From the NCBI GenBank assembly GCA_007644065.1, contig VJWN01000018.1:682001-746000 (forward strand): DNA of 64,000 nt, read 5' to 3'. The stretch is from Margaritispora aquatica (taxonomy: Eukaryota > Ascomycota > Leotiomycetes > Helotiales > Discinellaceae). The notes below the pieces were generated by a model. It made no database searches. It saw only the letters and a program-made list of their open reading frames with translations, and had not been told where the DNA came from. Shown here one piece after another: positions 42,925 through 56,463 of this stretch; positions within the stretch are counted from its first letter, which is position 1; each line of letters starts with the position of its first letter. A program made the position numbers and the translations under genes.

Positions 42925-44815
42925 TTTTTGAGTAGGGCTTCACTTCTTAACCTTGGGTTGAAACTCTTAAAATTCTATGGAACATTGATATGTTTACAGA
43001 GCTGGGCTCCGAGATGTCTTGTTACGTTCATTCTGAGCACAAGATGTTCTCATGACTATAGCTAAGCTTCAATTTACCCAGGCGAGATAGCGGTCTCATA
43101 TGATATCATGTGACTCCTGATTCTAGTGCAGGTTACTTTAGGTACCTACCTTAGCAGCTCCCTCGTGCTTCCATAAATCTCTGGACATACAATTGTAAGA
43201 TCCGCCATCTTCAATATAGTATTTTCATGAAACCTCTTACTGGTCAGATCGTATTCATACTGTATTGCACATGATTAGATAGTGTTGGAAGATTCCACGC
43301 GTACGGCTCAAACCTTTCGGCAGGAGAAACCCCCCATAGCACAACGTCAAGCCATCGGGAATTATATTCCAGCTCAAACGGGATATATTCAGCCTCACGA
43401 GAACACAGATTCAAGTAGATTCTCGGTCTGTATCGATCAGAAAATCTTAACCTGTGTCTTGCTTGGCCAATATTCGCTTTGGCTGCTTGTGTCTTCCGAT
43501 TTATGTCGTATGCATGGAGATATCCTCCAAGCTTTGGTCAATGCCTTATTGAATTTCAGGAACGCTCCACTCGGATGCTGCAACTCTTACCTCTCAAAGT
43601 TGGTGCCGAAGGGTGTGGAGTTTCCAACCTTGCTTTTGCAGGCGTTTGGAAGAAGCCAGCGGTTACAGCGCGATCTCGCTCTCGGTGTCGTACAGAATAG
43701 CAAAGCCACAAAGCTTGATATCGATTTTCTGCTTGGATCGCTGCGGTTTCCCGTTCAAAGCAAACATATTCTGGGATCTTTGGAGGTTGTACTACATTAA
43801 AAAAAACTTGTTCTCCTTTTTCACGGAGGTAGTGCCTTTCCGAGACCTATTACCATAATCCTATCGAGAAAATTGTCTATTATTAAGTGAAAGACTTGGT
43901 AATCGCTATCAGAAGATGATGCCAGCGCAAAGCTTTCTATTTTTGAATCTATATGCATACCTTATTCCTCTAACTATGTTTCTTGCTATCTTCCGCATTA
44001 TTTCTTCCAAAAACGCTTTGACATACTTGCTGCTTTGAATCTATCAAATTCGCTTACCTCCCGCCCACGAAGGGGAAAGCATGCAGTCACACGGCCAAGG
44101 ACATCAATAATCGATACTAGGCTGAAACCATCCGCAGTGATTCGAGCTGACGATCATGTTTCTACGAAATGTACTTCGATCAAAAAACGATATCATTTGC
44201 TTGGCCAGGGTGATGCTCTAGTGAACGCCACGCCATTCTCATGAGAGAGGACCTTCTATGAGCATTGTATGTTGCCACAGGCGTTCTCAGCATCACAAGA
44301 GCTCCAGGAACTTGGGTTGTGATACTTCCCAGGCTTCTTGTCACATGCCTTGCTGAATTGAAGGTATACACCTAGCAGTAGTGTCACATCACTGACACCT
44401 CTCTGTTCGAGACAAGGCATTTCTTCTGATGATAGTAGGTCCTAGGTATCCCAACCCTGAAGGTGTCTACTACATAGTCAAGACTGAAAGGGGTTGTCCT
44501 TCAATGTCCCGACTGATCTGCCGCCGAGATCTCCAAGCATTTATTACCGCCTGTCCATGCATCCATCGGTATGTCTTCTCTCCTTTCGGACTGTTCAGCT
44601 TTCCAAATACGAGTTGGGATGAACCTAAGATTTAGTGACTCGATTTACTGTAGGACCGGACGTCTTCTCGAGGCTCAAGTTCCACGAATCCTTTTCGGTG
44701 GAACGTGATACACTTCATTGAAAAGCCGTGTATTTCAATATGTAATCCTGCTGAATCCCCCCAAAAAGATATCTCCGTGAAACTTGTACATTTTGTTTCC
44801 AACACCACGTTCGTT
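42925..44815. other. Long intergenic stretch, no supported gene
   Basis: About 1.9 kb, AT-rich. A 172-codon plus-strand frame at 43282-43800 begins with TTG, matches nothing I know and is not split by convincing introns. It may be a decayed or random frame. The last few hundred bases are upstream of the WSC gene. Confidence 0.4.
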
Positions 44816-47800
44816 ATGGGATTTTCAATCCTTTCCCTGTTGCTTTGGGTACTTTCGTTATGGCAAGCTCTTGCCCTTGGTCCTACCGATGAGTGGAGAG
44901 ACGCAGATATTGGGCAGTCGGGATATTTGTCAGTGCTAGGCCAACATCTTCTCTAGAACAAGATACTGATATTGTTAGACCTAATCATAATATTGATCCA
45001 AGTGTGGTCAATTCTGCGGCATTCGGCCAGCTATGGAAACTTGCTTTCAATGCAAAAGAACAGGTCAGATATACATTTTCAACCCTTTGAGTGTGGCTAG
45101 GATCGTTCTTATGTAGCTGAGGTCTATTCGTGGAGTTAAAGTGTGGATTTGAAAGCTAACTATAGCGAACTTTAGTTCTATGCAAAACCTTTAACATACA
45201 CCCCTCTTGCTGGGGGACCTCAGTTGTTATTTTTAGCTTCGACTATGAATTACATAAGGACTTTGAATGCCAAAACCGGAGTTCTGATAAATTCGCGACA
45301 AGTCCACACTCCTTTCTTGCAAGCTGAAATTGGTTGCGCAGGTTGGTCTCTCACACATCAAAACATTGATACTAGATGAACTAACAGCCAGCAGACATTG
45401 CCAACTACATCGGTATAATTGGGACACCGACAATAGATCCAGCCACCGACATCGTTTATTTCTTTTCCAAGACATATATTCCTAATTATCGAGTTCCGGG
45501 AAACACTGGAGTGCAGAATGGCGTGTATTACTTCCACGCAGTCAACATAAATACTCTAGCTGATGTCTACCCTCCTGTACTGATCGATGGAAGTTTTGCG
45601 GACAATGCGCCGCAGAAATACTTCGTTGGGGGTATCATCCTACAGCGACCGAGCTTGACACAGGTTGGAAATGTCGTGTATGGAGCTTTTGGTGGTCACT
45701 GTGACCAGTACAACTATACGGGGCTCATCATTGGCGTTGACGTTATCAAAGCAAAGATCATCACTCACTTTGCCATGGAAAGCGGCCCACTTGCTCCTCA
45801 GAGCAACGCGCTGTTGGTTAATGGTGGCGGGGGAGGTGGTGGGATATGGATGAGTGGGATGAGCTTGACTTCGGATGGGCAGCGTTTGTTTGCTGTCACT
45901 GGAAATGGTGCAGTAAGTTAGATTTTTGAACGAAATCACCGAAGACGGGTTTTCGGCTAACAGATCAGGGACATCAAAATCAAGGTGCTGCGGCATCAGG
46001 GTCTAGTGGGCTACAGACACTAGGTGAAGCTGCGTTGAACTTCGCAATTGACGGTACTACGGGAGCTATTAAATTGTTTGATTATTTCCAGCCCTTCGAC
46101 TATATCAATATGGATGCTGCAGGTGAGTCTTGCTCATAATCATCGTATTCGCTTAAATCGGTCCTGTTGGGTCTTATTCAACCGATGATCCCCAAAACAA
46201 GCGAGTGCCAAATCCTTATGGTTTTGTGGAGATGCAAATAGAACCAATACACTAATACGGACGTTGTCTCATCATAGATCAGGACTTCGGATCTGGTGGT
46301 TTAGTACTGCTCGACCCTGCGACATTTTCTGGAGGCGGTGTCAATAAAATTGCAGTCACAGCAGGTAAAAATGGGAAGATTTATATTCTGAATGCGAACA
46401 AGTGAGTGGGAGACTTCCAGAGCAGTGGTCACCGTTGTTCCCTCAGCTAATGAAGTATAAAGTCTGGGTGGTTTCAAGCTTGGCCCCGGCCAAACTGATG
46501 GAGTCTTGCAAACAATTGTTACGAATTCAGCAGTCTTTGGAGCTGCGGGATCCTACCCTGGCGAAGGAGGCTACATCTATTTCACACCTGTTGGGAAACC
46601 AACACAAGCATATTCTCTCGGATTTGCTGGAAATGGCCTGCCTCAGTTTATTTTTGCGGGTCAGTCTATTGAACAGAGTGCTGGTCGAGTTGGAACAGGA
46701 GTTCCTACCATTACCTCCATGAATGGGAAGCCTGGAACAGCGATATTGTGGATGGCGGACCCAGACTCTGGATTGCGAGCAGTAAGTGCTATTTGTATCT
46801 AACTCTTACGCTCCGCACTATGAGAACTGTAAAATTTTTGTCTGTGACGCTAATATTGGACATGATAGTGGTACGCTGTTCCGCAAAATGGTTTTTTGGT
46901 AAATATTCCTATACCGCAGGTTGGTGGAGCCAATAAATTTCAACGACCAGCTTTTGGTGACGGGAGACTTTACTTAACTGATGCTAATGGGGTTTTGTAT
47001 TGTTTGGGCTCGCCTGTGAACCTGCCTTTGAATTGTACTTCTCCAGTCGATTTCGGTCAAGTAGCACTGGGAGCCAAGGCAAGCAGGAATGTCACTTGCA
47101 CAGCAAATATTGCTATTACAGCTGTCGTTGGACTGCAAATTGGGACCGGTTACTTCACAGCAAGTAACTCCAGCCTACCTACGGGCCCTCTAGCAGCAGG
47201 CGCAACGTTCACCTTTCCAGTCAGTTGGGACTTGACAAATGTGCAAGTATCGAACAGTCAAAACGCCTCATTTGCTTCCGTTGCACCTGGCGTCAAAAGC
47301 GCACCTCTCACACTTATAACGACAAATGGAGTGCCTGGCTACGCGATCACATTTCCAATCAGTTTAGTCGGCACCCAGGTCTCGCAAAGGCCGTTCTTGA
47401 GCGTCACTCCGAGCACTGTTGACTTTGGACCAGTAATCATCCTCGATACTGACAACATTCCCACAATCCCAGGGATTTTCATAATAGCGAATAAAGGATT
47501 AAGTAATTTGACGATTCTCGGTTACGCATACACAACCGATGAACTTGACGACTCACCAACTTTTACCAACAGTAGCTTCATCAACGGAGTGTGGGATCTC
47601 GGTTATGGATTCACAGCAGCAAACCTGCCTGCTATAGGTAGCAAAATTGCACCCAACGTTGCTATATCCATCCCAGCAGTTTTTAATCCTCGTAACAGAA
47701 CGGGTCCATATGCATCATACTGGCAAGTATGGTCTGATGGCGGCACAGTCAACATCATATTGGAGGGAATAGCTGCCACCCCACCGATTGCCAATTTGTC

Positions 47801-50800
47801 TATAAGCAATGGATCTGGAGGTTGGTTGCCTCAATCAAACTTACTCATGGATTTTGGAACAGTCGCACCTGGAAGTTCCTCGTCCCGTCAAATCAGGATA
47901 TGCAATTCAGGTGGCTCATCACTCGAAATTGATAAGAGCAAGCCTCCGTATGGCGTCTTTCATATTAGTGATCCAGGAGAATTACACGAATCTCAGTTGA
48001 TTCTGCCTGGCGAGTGTGCTTATGGGACAGTCCTGTTTGTGGCGAATACAGAAGCATACAATTACCCTGATCTGGTACTCAATAACACTTGGACACTGAA
48101 CACGGATGATCTAAATTGGGGAATCCATGTTGTCCAAATCACTGGTAGGGTCGTCTCCACCAAGGTTGGACCTCTCAACGTCAATGGCACAAACATCTAC
48201 ACTTATCTCGGTTGTTTCGCGGAAACTACAAGCGGGCCTCGATTACTCCCAGCCGAACCCCTTTCTCCAACATCAAATATGACAAATTCAAATTGTCAAG
48301 CTGCATGCTATGCTGCCGGGAAGTATGGATTTCAAGGAACAGAATTTGGAAATGAATGCTGGTAAGCACAGCCTAGATATTGATTGGATTTTCAGAAGCT
48401 GATACAGAATCAGGTGTGGCAATACACCACCACCTCTCGCAAGTCAGGATCTTACAGATACTCTCTGCAATTTCGCTTGTCCAGGCGATGCTAACGACAG
48501 ATGCGGAGCTACAGGCTACCTTTCTGTTTTCTATGATCCAACAAAGTATGTGGCAGGCACTGATCCATCACTTTATGGTCCTCAGACAATTCAGAAGGCA
48601 GGCAGCTTCCTATACCAAGGATGCTACAGTGAGGGTACCAATGGAAGAGCTCTAGGTGCCTTACAGCCGAGTGTACCACCCGGTGGCTTCACCATAGAAC
48701 TGTGCCAAGCTGCATGCCAAAATTATCTGTATTTCGGAATGGAGTATGCAAATCAGTGCTATTGTGGCAATGTTCTGGGTACTGGAGCTGTCAATCAGAC
48801 CTCATCTGTACCATCTGTGAGTGGCTGCTCCATGCAATGTGCTGGAAACGAGCTGGAGTATTGTGGGGGACCAAATAGGCTCAATGTTTACATGCAGAGT
48901 GCTTCTGCAACGTCCTCAGGTACAACTGAGTTTGTTTTCTCGCTTCAAGGTTTTGTGCTAACCAGAGAACAGAAGGATCATCTTCAACTTCGCGACCTAC
49001 TGGCTCTTCGAGTGTGGTTTTAGGCTCAACATCGACAATGTCAACCATCACATCAACATCAACACCTTCAGGACCAGTGACTGTGACGACAATTGCAGGA
49101 GGAAAGTACTTGGGATGCTTTAGCGAAGGTTCGAATTCTAGAGCACTTACAGGTTTCGAGAATCCTATTCCCGCAGCAAATGTATCAGTCGAGAACTGCG
49201 CAGCTGCTTGTTCAAAATTCTCCTTTGCTTTCTTCGGAGTAGAGTATTCACAAGAATGTAAGATGAAGTGGACTTCTATAATACCTTGTATACTGACTGG
49301 TCTTAGGTTATTGTGGGAACTTTGTAAGTTCTGGCGCGGTTAACCAAACCAGCACCGATCCAAATGTCAATGGATGTTCTATGCCCTGTAAGGGAAATTC
49401 TCTGGAGTTTTGCGGTGGTGCAAATCGATTGAACCTCTATTCACTGAACTCAAAGCCATCGTCAACAGTCTCAGCCAGCGTGAGCAGCAAGATCACATCA
49501 ACTTCTAGCGCAGGCTCAAGCACCAAATCTCAAATCACCCCCAGCAGCTCAGCAATAAGCTCGACAAGCTCTGTCACACCCACACCCGCTCCTACAAGTC
49601 CTGTCACTGTGACAAATCTAGCTGGGTATGCCTTTTTGGGTTGCTATAGCGAAGGCACAAATGGTAGGGCGTTAAGCGATCTTTTGAATCCGATTTCAGC
49701 AGGAAATGTTTCTGTTGAAGCATGTGCAGCGGCTTGCTCGAAGTACACTTATTTTGGGGTCGAGTATTCCCAAGAGTGTGAGTTTTCTGCATGTAGTGAC
49801 TGTAATCATTACTGACTCCCACTAGGCTATTGTGGAAACACCATCAACGCCGGATCTGTAAATCAGACCAGCTCTAACCCAAATGTGAATGGCTGCAATA
49901 TGGTTTGCAATGGGAATAAGACAGAGTATTGCGGAGGTGGAGACCGACTCAATGTGTACATGGCGCTGCCGAGTACATCAAACTCACCTACGCGTCTCAG
50001 CTCGACCTCATCGACTCGAAGTAGTTCCTATAGTGTCCTATCTTCAATTGGCTCATCTAGCGTTGCTTCGAGATCGACAGCATTTTCAACAACATTCGCT
50101 AAAACAACCTCACTTGTTCCTCGAAGCAGCATTGCACCCTTGAGCACACACCGTGGTTCCTCTTCTCTCTCGGTACTTTCATCTACACTTGGAAAGACAA
50201 CTTCATGGGTCCCAAAAAGCAGTATTGCATCCTCAGCGACAAAGGCTTCGGTCAGCGCAGCACAATCTTCTACATCGACCTCTATCCGCCTCTCAACCTC
50301 TACTAAAACAACCTTGTCAAGTTCTTCCGTAAAATATACTCTAGGCTCTAGCTTTACTCCGCTCTGGACAGGGACACCAACCGTCAATTCTAAAATTGGC
50401 ACATGGCAGTATGTAGGCTGTTCGAATGAGGTCACTGGTCGTGCTTTATCATCCGCTTCATACGTCGAAAATTCCAAAATGACAATCGAGTCGTGCCAAT
50501 CCTTCTGCTCAAGCAACAACTTCGCTCTCGCTGGTCTCGAATACGGTAAATACCCCTTTCTCTATCTCCCCGAGAACCATAATTGACCAACTCGGCAGGC
50601 TCCCAATGCTACTGCGCCAATGCACTTACCTCCCCTTCCTCCCCAACGCAAACAGACTGCACAATGCCATGTTCTGGTCTCAATACCGAAATTTGCGGTG
50701 GCTCATCTCGCCTCTCCCTCTTCAATAACACAGCTTATGTCTATCCTTCTCAGCCGCCTGTTGTGGACAAATATAAGTTTATCGGGTGCTACAAAGAGCC

Positions 50801-51155
50801 CACTGATGGTCGGCTGCTTGATGGTGCTACGTACGCGAATAGCACAGGCATGTCGGTCGAGTCTTGCGTTGCTTTCTGTGCTGGACAAGGTGCAAACGGT
50901 GCTTTTGCTGGCTTGGAGTATGCTCAAGAGTGTGAGTTCTATTTCTCTGCACCTTGGATCTCTTTTAACCAATTGGACTTTGTCCGATGTTAAAGTAACA
51001 TTCCTTGACTGACTCATTTTTCAGGTTATTGCGGTGCGAGTCTACCAGCTGGAGCGACGTTACTTGGAGCAGGAAACTGCACTTCTCTCTGTAAAGGAAA
51101 TGTTAAGGAGTTTTGTGGTGGGACCGGAATGGCTAGTGTCTATAGTTCTACGTGA
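44816..51155 (+). CDS. Large secreted protein: beta-propeller-like domain, choice-of-anchor-D repeats and six WSC domains
   Basis: Fourteen exons close to 1,805 residues: 44816-44928, 44979-45063, 45176-45341, 45395-45912, 45969-46122, 46278-46401, 46463-46781, 46869-48361, 48414-48919, 48973-49257, 49307-49777, 49826-50545, 50599-50931, 51025-51155. A signal peptide (FSILSLLLWVLSLWQALAL) is followed by a region of about 540 residues resembling a PQQ-type beta-propeller (GLVLLDPATFSGG, NGKIYILNAN). Three choice-of-anchor-D/ASH-like beta-sandwiches come next (DFGQVALGAKASRNV, DFGPVIIL, DFGTVAPGSSSSRQI). Six WSC carbohydrate-binding domains follow (YLGCFAE, YQGCYSEGTNGRAL, YLGCFSEGSNSRAL, FLGCYSEGTNGRAL, YVGCSNEVTGRAL, FIGCYKEPTDGRLL), with Ser/Thr-rich linkers between several of them. 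No C-terminal membrane anchor is present. It is probably a secreted or wall-bound glycan-binding protein. I do not know an enzymatic activity. Confidence 0.88.
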
Positions 51156-53476
51156 GATTTGGAGAGGGTGAAATTACAATTTTGTTGATGACGAGTAAGA
51201 TAATACATTGTGGTACGGGCACTGGGGAATCTATGAGATGTGATATACGGTTGTTCCTTTTTGTGTCCACTGTTGATTTTTGGGATATATAGATAGACAG
51301 CACCAAATTTCCCATTTTGTAAAAGGTATTGATAAACAGAAGACTACATCTATCAGGATATTCTGTAGATATTTATTCTCGTTGGCCCCATTTCGATGAT
51401 TTCTGGTAGATTCTAGGATCTAAACAAGGATCCATCGTGCCTGTTCCCAGATTCTCTTCGCCGGGCAAAGTATATTCCCATCTCCAGCACGTTGGTGGGT
51501 ATTGGAAGTAACATACGATTTTTAGTGGATAATCTCTCTCTCTGCATTCCCTACAGGCTAAACTCTCGATCTCATCGTTCGTTTTCTGCTTTTTGTTGCA
51601 TGTCGTTCCGGGTCACATCTCTGCCGGGAAAGCTCGGACAAATACTTACCCGAACACATGGGCTGTTTTGTTTGCCCCTTGCTGGGTTTGCTAAGCGAGG
51701 GTTAAGTATGGTATGTTAGGAACTTTTAGAGGACAGGAGATTCGTAGAGTGTGTTGAATTTGTTGTGGAATTATAGGTTAACCTGAAAGACGAAGTCCTT
51801 CAAGTCTTTGTTGTCATCAGTTATGGAGTCGTGTAGTAGAAGAGCATAAGCGCCAAACTTTAGCAGATTGCAGCAAGCGAAAACAAATCAACAAGTTCAA
51901 ATTCTTGAAGCGAGTCTTCCATAAACCTTAATTCGAAAGACAGCCTTGATAGGGACGGAATTTGCTTCAGTCCTATAAAAGTGTGGGTTTGCTCAGTCGA
52001 GGAAATGCAACCGAAGTTGAAAGATCATCCACAGGAGCTAGAATAGTCCATGAAAGGACGAATACGAGAAGCATAATATAGAACATTTTCGCAATCATCA
52101 TGCATATCAACTAAAGCGCTCCCAACTCTCTTATAAAGCTGGCAATTTATGGACAATGGCATTGCTCGAATCATCTGTGGAAGTAGGTAGTGTACATCCG
52201 CATTTGGAGTTGCAGTATACAGTAGATTATTACTAATAATCTGCAATCATACATTCATTGGTGTAACTGAGCTTCATTGTCTGTCATGAAACAATAATAT
52301 GCATTGTTTCTTTCAAATGAATGAGCCTGAATTCTTTTGGGTGAGAGTTTTCAATATTTTCAACATTATATCATGTATATGGTCTAAGACTTGGCACTTC
52401 TTGATCCAGAGTTCTAAATAGATACATGTATGAAACAGGCAGCATATTGAAACCATATCTTGCTTATAAAATATCCATGCTTCATGCATACTTATTTGAT
52501 GGAATTCCTAAGTACTTGGTGCTCCCCAATTCGTCTTTTGAATGCGGAACCTGAGGTTTGAATGACTGAAGATAGTCTTGTACAAGAATCGCTTATTTTT
52601 GAGAGCAAACACAAGATTTTAGATCGACAAAGCTGGTCCTTGGGACTTGATCTTAAATTGCCTGGAGGACCAAAACGTGAAGCGATTCCGCAGATTAATG
52701 GTGTCTATGATAGTGTCTATACACGTCCCTTTTCATTAAGGGTAATAAGATCTATTTTGCACCTAATATGCAAACAGCCAGACATACGGCTTCTTGCACC
52801 AACAACCCTTTGTCCCAGCGAAAGCGGGGCTTCATGGAAATCAAGCTAGAATGTTTAGAGTAAGTACCTAAGCGTTTCGACCAAGCAAACTGAGGTAAGG
52901 TTCTACTTAAAAACTATATGCAGCTATACTTGTGTAGGCATTAACGTGCAGTAAAAGACCGTGAGTAACTTAGATCTACAGTAGCGGATCGTTCCTTCCC
53001 GTTGCCACCTCCATATGCAACCTCTTCAAACAAACACCTGACAAGAATCCAACGTCCTGGGCACAATTTAGACTGCTGGGTGCTCGAAGCTTCATCTAGC
53101 CAAGTTTCTAGTAGGTTGGTCTACAACGAAAAGTGTTTCGAATGGTTTTTTTTTTAGGGCTAGGATCCCTAATTATAAGCATCTCATGATATTTTGCTGT
53201 ACGGTGCATAGGTAAGCTATCAACGAGAGGAGTTCGACTGGTGTCATTCTGGAAGGGTCGACCGAGCGACGCAATTGTCATAATTATTTGGAGCTTCGTC
53301 CATATTTCTTCTATTAGCCTGGTCTGCAACCTACCAGGGAAACACGACAGACACAAAATAAAACCTTTTAAAACATCGTGTCTGCAAGCAACGCAGACCC
53401 ATAGTCTTCCATCAACAACATACTTGACATCGGACAGAACAAGAAGGTGCTCTTGGAAAAATCAAGATGGAGCCAT
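51156..53476. other. Long AT-rich intergenic stretch, no supported gene
   Basis: About 2.3 kb. An ATG-initiated 95-codon frame at 52562-52849 has no motif and no splicing support. The sequence is AT-rich with scattered A/T runs and resembles ordinary spacer. Confidence 0.45.
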
Positions 53477-56014
53477 ATGAAGAGTGTGTAAATTCTACCA
53501 GTGTCAAGTCAACTGCAGCTAACATGTTATAGTCACGAGGCCGCAAAGGCTCGAGGTAGATCGAGAGTACTCCTAACTGGATGAGACTAACTATTGATAG
53601 ACTGGGATGAAGATACTGTTATGGGAGAACCTGATTCAGATTGCCGCCAGGATATCGACACTACCTCGCATACAACTCCTCAAACAAGCTCGCAAGGCCT
53701 TAACGGTTCGCAAAATCCATTTGCTCTTTCAAACTCTTCGCCAAATGTGGCTGGCCCTCGAGGATATCCCGCAACTCCCTCCTCTCGCGGTCGTTCATAC
53801 CAAGATGGGCAACACAATCGTGGTAATCGAGGTTCTGTTCGAGGTCGTGGACATGGTGGTGCTCGTGGCGATGGTCACGGCGGCCAAGTCTCAGGCAGAT
53901 CGTCTTCCACCGACAATGAGGCTTTCACACCACGCAGTGGTTCAGGAGCATATGGTATGTGATTTGATATTTGGTAATGTGGATAGCGGACTAATGTACT
54001 CTCCTTGACAGGCAGGGGAGGCAGCGGCCAAGTCTCGAGCACGGGTAGGGGTAGGGGCAGCCGCAGCCAAGGTCAGAGAGGTGGCCTAGGATATCGGCAC
54101 AGCAGACATTCTTCGGAGTCTCCTGTGAAGAATCCAAAGTTTGCTGAATCCATGAGACTTGTCACAACCAAACAAGCAAATGAAAATGATGAGAAGGCAG
54201 CTAAGGCAGCAAAAATTGCGCTTGTACTTGGACCTCCTAAGGATAGTATCAACTACCCAACAGAAGTAAGTGGAAGTTAAAATGTCCAAAGCTTACAAGA
54301 TCTAATTATTCTTTAGGGTTTTTACATGTGGCCAAGCAAAGAGAGTGGACCATCTGAATTGCTGGGGCTTCGACTTGAGAAATTGAATCCAGTCCGACTT
54401 CAATATTGGGTTCATATTGTAGAGATGACTGGAGAGCCGTGGCTGAGAGTCTGCCCTCTGGTGGATAATCTTCAACCAGAGCTGAATATTAAGCAAGCCA
54501 TAATGGGTATTCGAGCAGCGGTCAAGGATGTTATTTTCAAGGACGAAGCCTCCAAGTCGATATACATTGTAACTCCTCCGAGTGTCAGTGCCATGAGAAA
54601 GATTGTGCGTCCATCAAGAGTGGAGCTCATAGTTCCTGGCGGCGTAGAATCACTCGCTAAAAAGAAGTTGTGGAAGGCCTTTGAGCCTAAGCTTGCTGGT
54701 GACAACCTGCCTCAACAAGAGCAGCTTGCTTGGAAGAATTCAGGACGTAAAGCTTTAGCTGACTCGAACTTGAGCCGGTTTGAGGATCATTTGACCAGGA
54801 GCTTAGCAGTCCTTGCCAATGACAAAACTAAGATGCGAATGCGACTCCATTTTGGACGAGCAGTACTCAATAGGTCTTTGCCCGCTTTCAAGGATGAGAA
54901 GATGTCCTTCCAAGGCTTTGTTGCTATGATGCAACAGAAAGGAATGAGTACTGATTTTGAGAAAAAGTAGGTTAAGATTCAATCTTGCAGTTCCTGTCCA
55001 TGCAAAAGTTCTAAGGCTTGTTGCTGACTTTGTTTTAAGGAATGTGAATCCAAGAGTCGCTCTGAAGCTGAGCCAGTTGCTCACACAGTCCCCAGATCAG
55101 TTTCGCCCATCTGACGCTACCATCGTCTCACTCGAGGACGCTGGTTTCCTTGAAACAGCAATCATTGTTGTCAGAAAGTCGGATGATGAGGAGCTGCGGA
55201 TTGAGGTTGCGTTGGACAAGAACTCGGAGGACGCTGATGGTCGTTTGCAGTACCAAGCTGGCACAATCACCCATTACAGACACAATAGGGAATATTTGCG
55301 CATGCAAATCGAAACTCTCGATGTTGAGAGGTATGGATCAATCATTCAAAGATATATCAAGTGCTAACCGTCGCAACTAGGGAACAAGATTATGTATTGA
55401 GTGTTATCTCCGACGATGGAGTTTGTGGAATCAACGACATCTTGCTCAAAGTGACCGATCATCTGGTTGATAAAGAAACGAAGATTTATCAAGACGAGCT
55501 CGGATTGTTGTACCCAAATATCACTCCACAGGGGGTTCCAAACCTGGAAACTGTTTCAATTACAGTACGCAGCACCATCAGATACCTCTTCAAGGCGTCC
55601 AGTTATATTGTTGAGATTGCAATCGATCGACAATGGCCAATTGGAATCATTGGTCCTAAGATGAAGCTGGTCGCGAGTGTCTCGATCCAGCATCAAGATT
55701 GGGATTGGCACATGCGTTCTATCAAGGATACACCAGAAGAACGAGGATGGTCTCCGAATCTGAGCGATTTCTTTGACTCATCGTCCGACGAAAAATCAAG
55801 CCGACTCGCCGAGTTTCTTGCCAAGGTTGAGATTATTCAAAGCTATCTACATTCCGCTTCAAATCCAGAAGCACATGCTGAAGTAAAGTTGAATAGTCAA
55901 GAAACATCTGTACAAGTGGAGAATGAGCAACAAGAAGACCCTCAGTTACTAGAAGACGCATATGACCCACTGCAAGACCCGGATGTCCCAGATCTCTATT
56001 CAGCGGATGACTGA
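53477..56014 (+). CDS. RG/RGG-rich protein of unknown function (738 aa)
   Basis: Seven exons (53477-53487, 53533-53555, 53601-53954, 54012-54265, 54317-54966, 55040-55330, 55381-56014) close to 738 residues. The start MKSVHEAAKARDWDEDT was chosen because it is the only ATG giving a continuous frame through the two tiny first exons. An ATG ten bases upstream is out of frame. Residues 60-170 are rich in RG, RGR and GGQ units, a low-complexity type common in RNA-binding proteins. The next 450 residues are a conserved-looking alpha/beta region (YMWPSKESGPSELLGLRLEK, VELIVPGGVESLAKKKLW). I do not recognise it with confidence; a fungal 'DUF' family such as DUF7905 is possible. The C-terminus is acidic. 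An RNA-related role is only an inference from composition. Confidence 0.75.
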
Positions 56015-56463
56015 ATACGTCAGAAATTGTTGGACTTCCAAACGACACCAACATGCTCGGCTTTCACGCAAAAAGAGGCTCTCTTTTCGGGTACGTGTTG
56101 AGTGTTACGGATCGACAATAAAAGATCATAACGGATAATGTGTTGGTGTTCTTTGCTTGAGCGATTTCAATTCTCTTGGCCTAAATACAGCAACTGTGTG
56201 GGGAGTATTGACATCAAAGTCAACCTGAATTGTCTGTTCGATCCCCTGACTGCAATAGCTGAGACTGGAGAAGTTCTATAGCATTTTGCTTTGTTCCTCA
56301 CCATCGGCTTCTGAGCAACTGCGTCTTTTGGGTCATGGCCGTATTATGGTGGACCTTTATGTTGGCTGTGGGTTTGCATTTCCTATCGTCTCAACCTCGC
56401 CGACCACCTTGGCCGACCATCTTGACGTCGAATTTGTCTGTACTATAAAGTCTCTGGTGGCTC
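56015..56463. other. Convergent intergenic stretch
   Basis: About 450 bp between the stops of the RG-rich gene and prefoldin 5. Both 3' flanks fall here; nothing else is visible. Confidence 0.45.

Noticed and set aside
43282..43800. 172-codon plus-strand frame
   Set aside because: TTG start, no family resemblance, no convincing introns, and it lies in AT-rich spacer. Not enough to call a gene.
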